In this document: in pieces, positions 9,963 to 19,362 of the stretch
Position numbering within the stretch: the stretch's first letter is position 1
How the letters are laid out: every line of letters begins with the position of its first letter
Source: DATLED01 sp963750255
GTDB taxonomy: Bacteria; Actinomycetota; Acidimicrobiia; Acidimicrobiales; CADCTF01
NCBI GenBank assembly: GCA_963750255.1
Contig: CAVVPZ010000001.1
Coordinates: forward strand, 1 to 64,000
Length of the DNA stretch: 64,000 nt
Direction of reading: 5' to 3'
Program-made: the position numbers and the translations under genes
The notes under the pieces: model-generated
What the model saw: only the letters and a program-made list of their open reading frames with translations
The model's database searches: none
What the model was told of the DNA's origin: nothing

Positions 9963-10250
9963 CTAGCGGCGCGACGGGTACGCCGGGACCGGGCGCTCCA
10001 GCACGGCGTGTGCCAGTGCCGGCGCTGCTCCACGTCGTGCTCCGGCCAGGCGACGACGTGCGGGGACTCCCGCGACCTCGTGGTCGCACCCGGGGCAGCG
10101 GAACACCTTGTCGGTGACGCCGACCGAGCGGACGACGTAGCCGTCCTCGATCCGCTCGCCGCCGGGGGCGCGGAGTACCGGGTCGTCGTCCTTGCGCAGC
10201 GCGGCCAGGGCCTCAGCGGTGCGCCCGCCGGCCCCTCGCCGCGGCGCTGC
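9963..10250 (-). CDS. Small conserved actinobacterial protein with CxxC...C metal-binding-like motif
   Basis: Reading frames on this strand contain GYVVRSVGVTDKVFRCPGCD, then HEV..GVPHVVAWPEH and a RRHWHTACW segment, ending PAYPSRR at the TAG (9965-9963). Actinobacteria carry a widespread short protein of unknown function with this layout: a CPGC pair, PHVVAW, then RRHWHT.CW, which would form a small metal-binding knuckle. I recognise the pattern from family knowledge but cannot name a function. The start is not clear; a start close to 10,250 would fit the usual length of about 90-100 residues. At least one frameshift lies near 10,050. Confidence 0.4.
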   Translation of the reverse strand, partial: AAPRRGAGGRTAEALAALRKDDDPVLRAPGGERIEDGYVVRSVGVTDKVFRCPGCDHEVAGVPARRRLAGARRGAAPALAHAVLERPVPAYPSRR

Positions 10251-10253
10251 CCG

Positions 10254-12035
10254 CTACTTGCGGGCGTAGTCGCGGAAGCCGCGGCCGGTCTTGCGGCCGA
10301 GGTAGCCGGCCTTCACGAGGTGCTCGAGCATCGGCGCCGGGCAGTCGCCCGGCTCGCGGAACTCGTTGTAGAGCGTCTGCTGGATGGCGAGCGTGACGTC
10401 GAGGCCGACGACGTCCATCAGCGCGAACGGCCCCATCGGGTGGCCGCAGCCGGCGGTCATCGCGAAGTCGATGTCGTCGATGTCGGCGTAGTGCGCCTCG
10501 AGCATCTTGACGCCGTCGTTGAGGTAGGGGAACAGCAGCGCGTTGACGATGAAGCCGGCGCGGTCGCCGCAGAGCACGGCGTGCTTCTTGGTCTTCTTGC
10601 AGACCTCGAGGATCGTCGCGATGACGTCGGGCGCGGTCGTGACCGTCGGGACGACCTCGACGAGCTTCATCACGGTGGCCGGGTTGAACCAGTGCATGCC
10701 GACGACGTCACCGGGGCGGCTCGTCGCGGTGGCGCACTCGATGACCGGGCAGGCTGCAGGTGGTCGTGGCGAGGATCGCGCCGGGCTTCATGACGTCGTC
10801 GAGAGCGGCGAAGATCGCCTTCTTGATCGACAGGTCCTCGGCGACGGCCTCGATGACGAGGTCGCAGTCGGCGAGGTCCTCGAGAGCCGTCGTGCCGGTG
10901 ATCTTCGCGAGGGTCTCGGCCTTGGCCTCCTCGGTCAGCTTGCCCTTCTGCACGGCCTTGTCGAGCGAGCCCTCGATCTTCTTCGCGACGGCCGCGACCT
11001 TGTCCTCGCCGCGGGCGCGGTAGACGACGTCGTAGCCGCTCTTGGCGCAGACCTCGATGATCCCGGTGGCCATGGTGCCGGTGCCGATGACACCGATCTT
11101 CGTGACGGCTGCGCGCGGTGCCGTCGCGTGCGCCGAAGGGGTGTCGGCGTCGGCAACGACCTCGGAGGAGTCAGGGGCGGCGTAGGTGTAGAGCCCCGGC
11201 CGCTCTTGCGGCCGAGCAGCCCGGCGGTGACGTACTGCTTGAGCAGCGGCGCAGGCGCGTGCCGGTGGTCGCGCGACTGGCGCGTACATCGTCTCGAGGA
11301 TCTCGTAGGCGCTGTCGAGGCCGATGAGGTCGAGCAGGGCGAGCGGGCCCATCGGGTGGCCGCAGCCGAAGCGCATGGCGGCGTCGATGTCCTCGCGGCT
11401 GGCGTACTTGGACTCGTACATCTTGACGGCGTTGTTGAGGTAGCCGAACAGCAGCGCGTTGGCGATGAAGCCCGCGCGGTCGCCGGCGGTGCGCCTTCTG
11501 CTTGCCGACCTGCGCGACGAGCTCCTCGCACCGCCGTCGACGACGACGGGTCGGTGACGACGGTCTGCACGACCTCGACCAGCCCCATGACCGGCGCCGG
11601 GTTGAACCAGTGCAGACCGACGACCTTGCGACGGCCGGCCCGTTCCGGTGGCGAGCTCGGTGACGCTCAGCGCGGAGGTGTTCGTGGCGAGGATCGCGCT
11701 CGGGGGCGAGCAGGCCGTCGAGCGTCGGCGAAGAGCTCGCGCTTGAGCTCCATGCCGCTCCGGGATGGCCTCGATGACGAGCTCGCAGTCCTTGAGGGCG
11801 TCGAGGTCGGTGCCGAGGGCGATGCGTCCGAGGAGCGCGTCGGCTCCTCCTGGGTGAGCTTGCCGCGGGCGACGGCGCGGCCGGTGGAGTGCGTCGAGGT
11901 GGCCCTTGCGCGCGCTCGAGCGCCGGCGTCGTCGACCTCGACGCCGATGACCTCGAGGCCGGAGCGGGCGAGCACCTCCGCGATGCCCGCACCCATCGTG
12001 CCGAGACCGACGACACCGATCTTGCTGAACGCCAC
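10254..12035 (-). CDS. Fused tandem 3-hydroxyacyl-CoA (3-hydroxybutyryl-CoA) dehydrogenase, frameshifted
   Basis: Two complete HADH modules in one gene of 1,782 bases (about 593 residues). The GTG at 12035 has AGGAG upstream. Module 1 opens FSKIGVVGLGTMGAGIAEVL (Rossmann GxGxxG) and continues to RFGCGHPMGPLALLDLIGLD and LGRKSGRGLYTY. A linker of about 25 Ala/Pro/Asp-rich residues leads without any start codon into module 2, TKIGVIGTGTMATGIIEVCA, with DLVIEAVAED, MHWFNPATVMKLVEVV, CGDRAGFIVNALLFPYLND and CGHPMGPFALMDVVGLD, ending RDYARK. The Val before TKIG is GTC, not GTG, which supports a true fusion. Similar double-domain enzymes are known in actinomycetes. Module 1 has frameshifts near 11,250, 11,490, 11,640 and 11,740-11,930; module 2 has one near 10,750. 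Role: beta-oxidation or butyryl-CoA metabolism. Confidence 0.85.
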
Positions 12036-12120
12036 AGCTACTCCTGAAGTTGGTTGCCCACAGGTTACCGACCGGTACGAAACGCGCCTCCGTCGGGCCG
12101 GTCCGTGTGCTGCGGTTCGG

Positions 12121-12465
12121 CCGATGTGCGGACCGGCCAGCTCAGCCGACGTCCGGCGCAAGGGAGGCAGCCCCACCCGTCCCAACGCGAGGTCAACCCA
12201 CGCTCAGGAGGGCCTCCCGTGTGACGCGCTCCCTTGCCCCGGACGTCGGCCTTGCACGCCTCGGGGCGCTCCGGGCGCGCGTGTGCGATCGGGCTTCACG
12301 ACGTGCGCACCAGCCAGCTCAACGGACCTCCGGCGCCAGCCGGCTCAGCTGACGTCCCGGACAAGGGAAGCAGCCCGATCCGTCCCACGCAGAGGTCGCC
12401 CCACGCTCACGAACGCGCTCCGTGTGACTCGCTCCCTTGCGCCGGACGTCGCCCAGCAGCCCGGG
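12121..12465. repeat. Duplicated intergenic element, each copy bounded by inverted repeats
   Basis: The gap between the dehydrogenase and nucS (12,036-12,472) holds no gene. It contains two diverged direct copies of roughly 115 bases, at about 12,136-12,250 and 12,342-12,460. Each starts with GACGTCC..GCAAGGGA and ends with its near reverse complement TCCCTTGC.CCGGACGTC, so each copy could fold into a long hairpin. A shorter shared segment (GTGCGNACC.GCCAGCTCA) precedes both, suggesting a larger duplicated unit of about 200 bases. Copies share CAGCCC, CCGTCCCA, GAGGTC, CCCACGCTCA and CGTGTGAC. No transposase is nearby. Confidence 0.7.
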
Positions 12466-12472
12466 CCGCGGC

Positions 12473-13127
12473 TCAGAACAGGGTGGGGACGTTCGACTCC
12501 ATGCCCTTGAGGGCCTCGTAGTCGACCTGGACGCACGTGATCCCGCGGTCTGCCGCCAGCACCTTCGCCTGCGGCTTGAACGACTGCGCGGCGAGCACGC
12601 CCTGCACGTCCCCGAGCACCGTCGCGACGCGCTGCAGGTAGCGCGTCGAGCTGCTCGACCGAGTCGATCTCGGCGATCCGCTTGATCTCCACGAGCACGT
12701 GCGCGCCGGCGCCGTCCTTGCAGAGCAGGTCGACGGGGCCGATGTCGGTGAAGTACTCCCGCTGGACCAGGGTGAAGCCGTCCCCGAGCACGTGGCACTG
12801 ATCGGCGAGCAGGGCCTGCAGCTGCTTCTCCACGCCGTCCTTGATGAGCCCCGGGTCGGTGCCGAGCTCGTGGCCGACGTCGCTCAGCACCTCGAAGACG
12901 CTGATGACCAGCTCCTCGCCGCCCTTGTTCGTGACGGTCCAGATCTCGTCCTGCACCAGCAGCGAGCACGGCGGCGTCATCCACATGAGCGGCTTGTAGC
13001 CACCCGCGTCCGAGTGCACGAGCACCGATCCGTCGGCCTTGATCATCAGCAGCCGTACCGCCTCCGGCAGGTGGGCGGTGAGGCGGCCGACGTAGTCGAC
13101 GGAGCAGCGGGCAAGGACGAGGCGCAC
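12473..13127 (-). CDS. nucS: Mismatch-specific endonuclease NucS/EndoMS, one frameshift
   Basis: Makes double-strand cuts at mismatched bases in the non-canonical mismatch repair of Actinobacteria and Archaea that lack MutS/MutL. The sequence opens MRLVLARCSVDYVGRLTAHL (N-terminal DNA-binding and dimerisation domain) and contains HELGTDPGLIKDGVEKQLQA. The PD-(D/E)xK nuclease core is visible as GPVDLLCKD followed by VLVEIKRIAEIDSVEQL, with the metal-binding Asp and the E-x-K pair in place. One frameshift near 12,640 precedes the C-terminal ITCVQVDYEALKGME and a tail ending NVPTLF, which resembles the beta-clamp interaction peptide of this family. Length about 218 codons, normal. Divided from neighbours by a 437-base gap upstream of the dehydrogenase. 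Confidence 0.88.
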
Positions 13128-13136
13128 GTGCGCAGG

Positions 13137-14026
13137 CTAGCCCGCCTTCGCGAGGAGCTCTCGGACCTGGCCGAGCACGAGGTCCGGTTGGTCCTGGTGC
13201 ACGAAGTGGCCGCCCGGGACCTCGCGGTAGACCCCCGCCGACGACAGTCGCGCGTACCTCTTCTGCCCGGCGTCCCAGGCCGCGGCAGCCGCCTTGGCGG
13301 GGCGCCGGTCAGGCCCGAGCCCTCGCGGGCGTGCACGGCGTTGTCGACGACCAGCGGCAGCGCGCCCAGCGAGGTGACCTCCGCCAGCTCGCGGAAGGAG
13401 GTGAGCCCGTCGAAGCGCTCCTGGTTCGTGCTCGGCTCGGTGAACGCGCGTAGTCCCGAGCGAGCTCCTCGCCGCCCTGGCGCGCTCGCCGGCACCGCGT
13501 GCGTCGCCTCGAGCCAGCCCAGCGGCGTGGCGTCGAGCAGCAGCAGCCCCTTCACCTGGTCGGGGTGGGCCGCGGCGAGCTCGACGCCCACGCCGCCGCC
13601 GAGCGAGTGCGCGACCACGACGTAGGGCGGACGCGGCGCCACCTTCGCGAGCAGCGCGCTGAGGTCGACGGCCTCGCTGCGGAACGTCTGGTCCGTCGAC
13701 GGCGCGTTGCTCAAGCCGTTGCCCGGCCGGTCGTAGGAGCAGACGCGGGTCTGCTTCTCCAGGTCGTCGCTGAGGGCACGGAAGCCGATCGTCGACTCGC
13801 CGTACCCCGAGACGAGCACGACCGTGGCCGGGCCCTTGCCGGAGCAGATCACGTGCATGGGCTTGCCGTTCGCCGTGACGGTCGTGTCGACGTCGCCGCT
13901 CAGGTCCACCGTCGCGGAGGGGTCAACCGTCGCGGAGGGCGACGGCTTCGCCGTGCTCGACCCGCCCGCGCAGCCAGCCAGGAGCGCGAGCCCCACCACC
14001 GCCATCCACCCTCGACCTGCGCGCAC
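13137..14026 (-). CDS. Alpha/beta hydrolase lipoprotein, frameshifted in the C-terminal part
   Basis: Secreted, probably membrane-anchored hydrolase. The GTG at 14026 follows AGGGGG; the leader MAVVGLALLAGCAG carries a lipobox at about residues 16-19. A Ser/Thr/Pro linker follows, then VVLVSGYGESTIGFRAL (oxyanion strand), CSYDRPGNGLS, and VVAHSLGGGVGVELAA with the nucleophile Ser in H-S-L-G-G. LLLLDATPLGW follows. After a frameshift near 13,480 the sequence is NQERFDGLTSFRELAEVTSL, and shifted frames near 13,250-13,140 show GGHFVHQDQPDLVLGQVREL with the catalytic His, ending AKAG. This is a standard alpha/beta hydrolase fold of about 300 residues. Substrate unknown. Confidence 0.75.
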
Positions 14027-14116
14027 GCGTCCCCCTGAGCCAGTTCGCACAGACCCTACGAAGCGCGTTGAGAAGGCACCAGCACCCTCGGGTGAGGAAA
14101 CGCTCGCCCCAGGGAC

Positions 14117-14722
14117 TCAGCCGTCGCGGGGTCCTGTGAAGCGCACCTCGCGCAGGTCGAGGAACTCCATCTCCCCGAACAGCGCCGAGTAGTCCGCAGC
14201 CGCCGACGAGAACTCAGGCGCCGCCTCGCCGGTGCGCGCGTCCGCTTCGCTCGTGAAGTACGCGACCTCGACGTAGGCGTTGCCGGGCAGCCAGGCCCGT
14301 ACCGATCCGAGGAGGTCGGGGCGCGCGGTGCGCAGCTCGGCGAGCAGCTCCGGCGTCTCGAGCTCCTCGGCCTTGACGCGGTCCGGCACCACGCCCTCCA
14401 TCACCTGCACGAAGCCGGCCTGGTCCGAGCCGCCGTCGAACAGGGTGGCGACGTCACTGGACTCGCGGAAGGTCGGCTCGCCGTCGAAGAGCGACGCCGT
14501 CCCCTCCCACCACGCTCCCTGCTCCGGGCGGTCGGAGTTCGCCCGTGCCGCCCCCTCGTCAGCGAACCTCGCGAGCACCAGGAAGGTGCCGTCCTCCGCA
14601 AGACCCATCGTGCTCCCGAGGAACCCCGTGGCACCTGGCCTCACGGTGTCTGCCCACACAGCCCCCCGCTGCAGGAGCTGCTCCCCCTGGCTCGTCTTCC
14701 CCTTGATCACCTGGACGAACAT
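14117..14722 (-). CDS. Conserved hypothetical protein, duplicated dimeric alpha-beta barrel-like
   Basis: Intact 201-residue soluble protein with ATG at 14722 and an upstream GAGGGGA ribosome site. It appears to be made of two related halves: MFVQVIKGKTSQGEQLLQ near residue 1 and AGFVQVMEGVVPDRVKAEEL near residue 100, each followed by a Gly/Trp-containing strand and an F-A/T-S-E-x-(D/A)AR-type helix (RFADEGAARANSDR and YFTSEADARTGEAA). That internal repeat suggests a tandem ferredoxin-like (ABM-type) fold. No signal peptide or membrane segment. It follows the TIGR03086-type gene on the same strand by 16 bases. Function unknown. Confidence 0.75.
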   Translation of the reverse strand: MFVQVIKGKTSQGEQLLQRGAVWADTVRPGATGFLGSTMGLAEDGTFLVLARFADEGAARANSDRPEQGAWWEGTASLFDGEPTFRESSDVATLFDGGSDQAGFVQVMEGVVPDRVKAEELETPELLAELRTARPDLLGSVRAWLPGNAYVEVAYFTSEADARTGEAAPEFSSAAADYSALFGEMEFLDLREVRFTGPRDG

Positions 14723-14738
14723 GGCTGTCCCCTCACCC

Positions 14739-15311
14739 CTAGGTCGATCGGCTCCTGCCGAGCAGGGCCAGCAGCTGCGTCTGCCGGTCGGCACCCGACG
14801 GTGGGTCGATCTTCTCGGCGAACGCACCGCTCGCCGCGAGCATGTCGATCTGCGGCTCGATGACTGCGAAGCAGCCCTCGACCAGGTCGGCCGGCATGCG
14901 GTCGTCCTGGGACGTGGCGACCGCCAGGTCCCAGCCGTGCACGAGCACGTCGATGAACCGGTGCCCGGCGTACACCTCTCCCGGGACGGGTCCGTAGGAC
15001 ACCGCGCAGGGCGCCTCGAGCGCGCCGGGTGCCTCGAAGGCCTCGGCCGACGCGGCCGCCGACACGTCGTAGGCCTTCACCGGGTCGTCACCGAGCACGT
15101 CGCCGTCGAGACGCGTGCCGACGTCCTCGATCGTCCGGCCCCGGGCGAGCTCGGCTGCCCAGAGGTTGCCGGACACGACGTGGTTCAGCAGCTCCCTGAC
15201 GTCCCAGCCGTCGTTCCGCGTCGGCAGTCCGAGCTGGTCCTGCCGCACCCCCTCGACCCAGGTCCGCGTCGCGTCCAGTGCCTGCCTGTGCAGCAGCGCC
15301 ACATCCGTCAT
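14739..15311 (-). CDS. TIGR03086/DinB-like mycothiol-type metal-binding protein
   Basis: Intact protein of 190 residues, ATG at 15311 after GGAGG. It shows the helical-bundle features of the DinB/maleylpyruvate-isomerase N-terminal superfamily: a WDVRELLNHVVSGNLW segment with the first metal-ligand His, and YAGHRFIDVLVHGWDLAVAT with the second and third His ligands, the order used by TIGR03086 proteins. Members are thought to be metal-dependent thiol (mycothiol) S-transferase or isomerase relatives, but no substrate is established. It is the third gene of an apparent operon after SRPBCC and ArsR genes, separated from the ArsR stop by 56 bases. Confidence 0.75.
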   Translation of the reverse strand: MTDVALLHRQALDATRTWVEGVRQDQLGLPTRNDGWDVRELLNHVVSGNLWAAELARGRTIEDVGTRLDGDVLGDDPVKAYDVSAAASAEAFEAPGALEAPCAVSYGPVPGEVYAGHRFIDVLVHGWDLAVATSQDDRMPADLVEGCFAVIEPQIDMLAASGAFAEKIDPPSGADRQTQLLALLGRSRST

Positions 15312-15367
15312 GGCTGCCTCCTCGCGGCCATGCTCCGCCGACTCGGAGGTCACCGCAAGACCCAGTC

Positions 15368-15701
15368 CTAGGTCGCCTTGAGAAAGGACGACAGCCGGTC
15401 GAGCGGCCCGTCCCAATCGGCCGCGAGCGCCGCGAGGTAGGACTGCGCCACCTTGATCGGCTCCGAGCGGTGCCGGTAGAGCACCCGCCGTCCCTCGCCT
15501 GCGTCGCTCGTCACCAGGCCCGCCTCCGACAGCAGCCCCAGGTGCTTGGCGATGCCCTGGCGGGTGATGTCGAGCCGACCCGCCAGGTCGGTCGCGGGTC
15601 GAGGGCCCGTGCTCGGCGAGCGACGCGAGGATGGCGCGCCGGTTGGGGTCGGCCAGCGCCGCGAAGACGCTGACCGAGACCTCCTCGGGATCAGGCCGCA
15701 A
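15368..15701 (-). CDS. ArsR-family winged-helix repressor, frameshifted
   Basis: Small DNA-binding protein of about 111 codons. Starting at a TTG near 15701 that overlaps the SRPBCC stop, it reads VSVFAALADPNRRAILASLA, a typical ArsR N-terminus. In adjacent frames come LAGRLDITRQGIAKHLGLL (recognition helix region), VTSDAGEGRRVLYRHRSEPI and DWDGPLDRLSSFLKAT before the TAG. No metal-binding cysteine pair is seen, so it belongs with the SRPBCC-linked ArsR group rather than the metal sensors. Frameshifts lie near 15,600 and 15,520. It probably regulates the twin palindromes upstream of the operon at 16,133-16,176. Confidence 0.75.
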
Positions 15702-16115
15702 GGAAGGCAGCCAGCTCGTCGAGCTCGGACTTCCAGCCGCCGATGTTGCCCTCGTAGCTGACAGCCACTCGTCGGGCATCTGCGCGAAGCCGCTCTCGGT
15801 GACGGTCAGCGTCGTGCCGCTGCCGGTCGGCGTGAGCTGGAACTCGACGTAGGTGCGGCGCGGGTCCTCCTGCGGCACTCCGTACCGTGCCAGCAGTAGG
15901 CGAAGACCGACATCGGGTCGACGACCTTGATGCCGAGGTGGGCCACGTGCTCCTCGTCCGAAGGACATGACGACGTCCTCGCCCGGCGCGACCGTGCCCT
16001 TGACGGCGTTGCCGAACCAGCTCGCCAGACCGTCGTTGGTCGTCAGGGCGGCCCAGACCTTCTCCTGCGGGTGGGGCAGCTCGAGGGTGCGGGTGATGGT
16101 GTTCGGGATCGGCAT
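15691..16115 (-). CDS. SRPBCC/AHSA1 (START-like) domain protein, frameshifted
   Basis: First gene of the operon. The ATG at 16115 follows AGGAG. It begins with ITRTLELPHPQEKVWAALTT and DGLASWFGNAVKGTVAPGED, the hallmark N-terminus of the Aha1/AHSA1-type ligand-binding fold. Then YVEFQLTPTGSGTTLTVTES and GFAQMP lead to a C-terminal helix ending LAAFLAA at the TGA (15693-15691). Frames change near 15,960, 15,890 and 15,760. SRPBCC proteins bind hydrophobic ligands; genes coupled to ArsR regulators as here are common in actinomycetes, but the ligand is unknown. The stop overlaps the ArsR start. Confidence 0.8.
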
Positions 16116-16132
16116 GTCGTTCTCCTAGAGTC

Positions 16133-16148
16133 GCAACCGTTTGGTTGC
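16133..16148. promoter_or_regulatory. Palindromic operator, copy 1 (GCAACC-N4-GGTTGC)
   Basis: Perfect 6-base inverted repeat GCAACC/GGTTGC with spacer GTTT, 17 bases upstream of the SRPBCC start codon. A second copy with the same arms lies 28 bases further upstream. The position in the leader of an SRPBCC-ArsR operon suggests autoregulation by the ArsR protein (inference). Confidence 0.75.
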
Positions 16149-16160
16149 TTCATTTCTAGT

Positions 16161-16176
16161 GCAACCGATTGGTTGC
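16161..16176. promoter_or_regulatory. Palindromic operator, copy 2 (GCAACC-N4-GGTTGC)
   Basis: Same arms GCAACC and GGTTGC with spacer GATT. Centres of the two copies are 28 bases apart, close to 2.7 helical turns, and both lie in the 62-base gap between the SDR stop (16178) and the SRPBCC start (16115), where the operon promoter must be. Confidence 0.75.
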
Positions 16177-16177
16177 G

Positions 16178-16855
16178 TCAATAGCCGACATCCTTCGTCA
16201 CCGCTTCCCACTCGTCGATCGAAGCCAGCATGGCCGTGAGCTTCTCCCGCGCCGCCTTCAGCACGTCGTGACCGAGGAGCAGCCGCAGCGGCGGCTCCTC
16301 GAGGGTCGTCAGCATCACGCAGGCATCGGCGACCTTGCGGGCGTCGCCCGGCAGGTGCTGGGCGAAGGCCTTGATGAGCTCCTTGCGCGCCCCGACGTCA
16401 GCGGCGTAGTCCTCGATGGGTGCGTCCGACTCCTTCATGGAACGCGCAGCCCAGTCGGTGTTGAACGCACCTGGTTCGATCGCGCTCACCTTGATGCCCA
16501 GAGACGCGACTTCCTTGGCGAGGGCTTCAGTGAGGGACTCCATCGCGAACTTGGTCGCCGAGTAGTACGCGTTGGGCGGATTGGCCACCAACCCTGCCAT
16601 CGAGGAGATGTTGATGACGTGCCCGCTGCGACGCGCGCGCATCTGCGGGAGCACTGCCTTGATGCAGTCGACGACGCCGAAGTAGTTGGTGTCGAACAGC
16701 GCCCGCACCTCGGCGTCGTCGCCCTCCTCGATCGCCGACATGTAGCCGTAGCCGGCGTTGTTTACCAGGACGTCGATGCCCCGAATGCGTCGTGGGCGGC
16801 CGCGACGGCCGAGGCGATCTGGGTGCGCGACGTGACGTCCAGAGCCACCGCGATG
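16178..16855 (-). CDS. Short-chain dehydrogenase/reductase, N-terminus lost at the junction
   Basis: The readable part begins SIAVALDVTSRTQIASAVAA and, after a frameshift near 16,780, continues IDVLVNNAGYGYMSAIEEGD, GHVINISSMAGLVANPPNAY with the catalytic Ser region, YYSATKFAMESLTEALAKEV with the YxxxK pair, and IEPGAFNTDW. It ends TKDVGY at the TGA (16180-16178). About 40 N-terminal residues with the TGxxxGIG cofactor motif are missing because the sequence switches at about 16,855 to an acyl-CoA synthetase on the other strand. The protein resembles the SDR group often annotated as oxidoreductase with N-A-G-Y-G motif. It is not obviously part of the SRPBCC operon because its 3' end, not its promoter, faces the operators. 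Confidence 0.8.
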   Translation of the reverse strand, partial: HRGGSGRHVAHPDRLGRRGRPRRIRGIDVLVNNAGYGYMSAIEEGDDAEVRALFDTNYFGVVDCIKAVLPQMRARRSGHVINISSMAGLVANPPNAYYSATKFAMESLTEALAKEVASLGIKVSAIEPGAFNTDWAARSMKESDAPIEDYAADVGARKELIKAFAQHLPGDARKVADACVMLTTLEEPPLRLLLGHDVLKAAREKLTAMLASIDEWEAVTKDVGY

Positions 16856-16861
16856 GAACGG

Positions 16862-16875
<14 letters not shown>
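16845..16875. other. Chimeric junction 2 (block B to block C)
   Basis: Within about 20 bases, the minus-strand SDR loses its N-terminal cofactor domain and a plus-strand AMP-forming ligase begins at TTGNPKGVVYSHRS, the middle of its AMP-binding P-loop (normally preceded by Y-T-S-G). Neither gene has a start here. No repeat, integrase or tRNA is seen. Downstream gene content is Acidimicrobiia-like and indels become steadily rarer. Confidence 0.78.
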
Positions 16876-17947
<1,072 letters not shown>

Positions 17948-17963
17948 GGCCGAGGGGCGGCTC

Positions 17964-19156
17964 CTACCAGTCGCCTCCGCCGACGCTTCCTCCGCCGCCT
18001 CCGCCGCCACCCCCGCCGCCACCCCAGTCGCCGCCGCCGCTGCTGCCGAAAAAGCCGCCGCCGCCGGAGTCGTTGTCGGAGTTGTTGCGGCTCCCTCCGA
18101 AGCCGCCGCTCCAGCCACCCTGGCGGCCACCACCGAGCGAGCGACCGAGGAGAATGCCGGTGAAGATGTCGTTGCCACCGAAGAAGCCGCCGCCACCCCA
18201 GCCACCGCGGTCGTTGCCCGAATACCGGGGCTGGCGCGCGCTCGTCGAGTTCGACCGCCGGCTCGCCGTAGCCCCCGGGCCGCTGCAGTTCGGCGGGAGG
18301 GTCGGGCGGCGGGTATCCCTTGACCAACGCCCGCGGCACGTGCCATCGCATACGTGGCCTCGGCCATGCCCCGTCGCACCCGTGGCGGGTCGTCGATCGA
18401 GTCGATGGAGTCGACAGCGGCCAGCGCCCACTTGTACCGCGCCACCCCCGCCTCGTAGTCGTCCCGCGCCTCGGGGTGGAGGCTGACCTCGGGCTCGAGG
18501 CGCATCACGTCGTCGGCGAGCACGCTGAGTTCGGCCTGGAGGTCAGCCTTGTCGCCGGCCAGCACGCGAGCCTCTTGCTTGCGCCGCTTGGCCCCGCTGC
18601 GGAAGAGGAGGAACACCCCGCCGAGCACCAGGGCGACAAGGACGACCGCCACCGCCGACCCGCCGCCACCACTCGACTCGTTGGATGACGACACGGGCGA
18701 CGAACCGTTCCGCGAGAGGCCTGCACATCGCTGCGCGAAGGCCGAGAGCACGGCGCCCACGCCCTCGTTCTTGTGGTCGTTGAACGCGTTGGTGGCCATC
18801 TGCGCCGCCGCGCCGGTCGGGCAGTGCGTCGCTGGCTCGGCCCGGAAGCCGGTGCCGGTGACGACGGCGTAGGTGCCGGTGAGCCCGACGTCGCTGCCGA
18901 GGGCGGCCGGGAGCCCGTTCAGCCCGCCGGGGGCCTCGGACTCGGCCGCAGTGGGGAGGACGGCGACGTAGACAGCGCGGTCGCCGTCTCGAATGATGGT
19001 GCGGATCTGTTCGGCTTCCGCGTTTGAGATCGATCGCTCAGCACCAGGGTGGACGTACACCGGGTCCTGACGAAGGGCCGTCGCCGCCTGATCGAGGAGC
19101 GGGCCGGCGCTCGAGGCCCCGACGAAGAGGGCGATGGCGGCCAGGAGTGTGCGCAC
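17964..19156 (-). CDS. Membrane-anchored protein with TPM-like N-terminal domain and polyglycine C-terminus
   Basis: The GTG at 19156 gives a signal-like leader (RTLLAAIALFVGASSAG); a longer start at 19180 is possible. Residues about 30-150 (DPVYVHPGAERSISNAEAEQ, then DRAVYVAVLP and TGTYAVVTGTGFRAEP) resemble the extracytoplasmic domain of actinobacterial TPM-like proteins. A transmembrane helix (VAVVLVALVLGGVFLLF) follows near residue 185, then a cytosolic helical region rich in acidic residues. A frameshift near 18,335 leads into a C-terminus dominated by Gly, Ser, Asn and Trp, with an uninterrupted run of about 11 glycines near 18,000. Function unknown; the Gly-rich tail looks like a flexible low-complexity region. 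It converges on the acyl-CoA synthetase 16 bases away. Confidence 0.65.
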
Positions 19157-19194
19157 CCGCTCACGGTACCGACCCGACACCGTGCCCGCCCGCC

Positions 19195-19265
19195 GGACCC
19201 CCGCCCCGCCGCTTTCCGGCGCGAACCGGCGCTACAGCGACACTTCGTGCAGGAAAGTCAGGCAG
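19195..19265. repeat. Dispersed intergenic repeat, copy 1
   Basis: Bases 19,208-19,232 (GCCGCTTTCCGGCGCGAACC then GGCGC) are identical over 25 bases to the reverse complement of 31,685-31,709. Similarity extends on both sides: GACC(C/T)CCGCCC before it and CGACAC.TTC.TGC.GG.AAG after it, about 65-70 bases overall. The core contains the direct repeat CCGGCGC-GAA-CCGGCGC. It lies in the non-coding gap upstream of the TPM-like gene. Confidence 0.75.
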
Positions 19266-19362
19266 GGAACCGCGCTGTGTGGGACGAATACCACGGAACG
19301 GGACAATATTGTCCCCGAATTGGGGGATGCGTCAGCAGGGGTGAACGGAGTTTGCTGAGGCC

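Noticed and set aside
12036..12472. A small protein gene in the gap upstream of nucS
   Set aside because: Open frames here change composition between the two repeat copies and lack ribosome sites; the sequence is better explained as a duplicated hairpin element.
10543..12510. A 655-codon plus-strand open frame
   Set aside because: Antisense to the fused dehydrogenase; it persists because of GC-rich codon bias.
17990..18070. A microsatellite of CCG/CCT triplets
   Set aside because: It encodes the polyglycine tail of the minus-strand membrane protein, so it is coding rather than an independent repeat.
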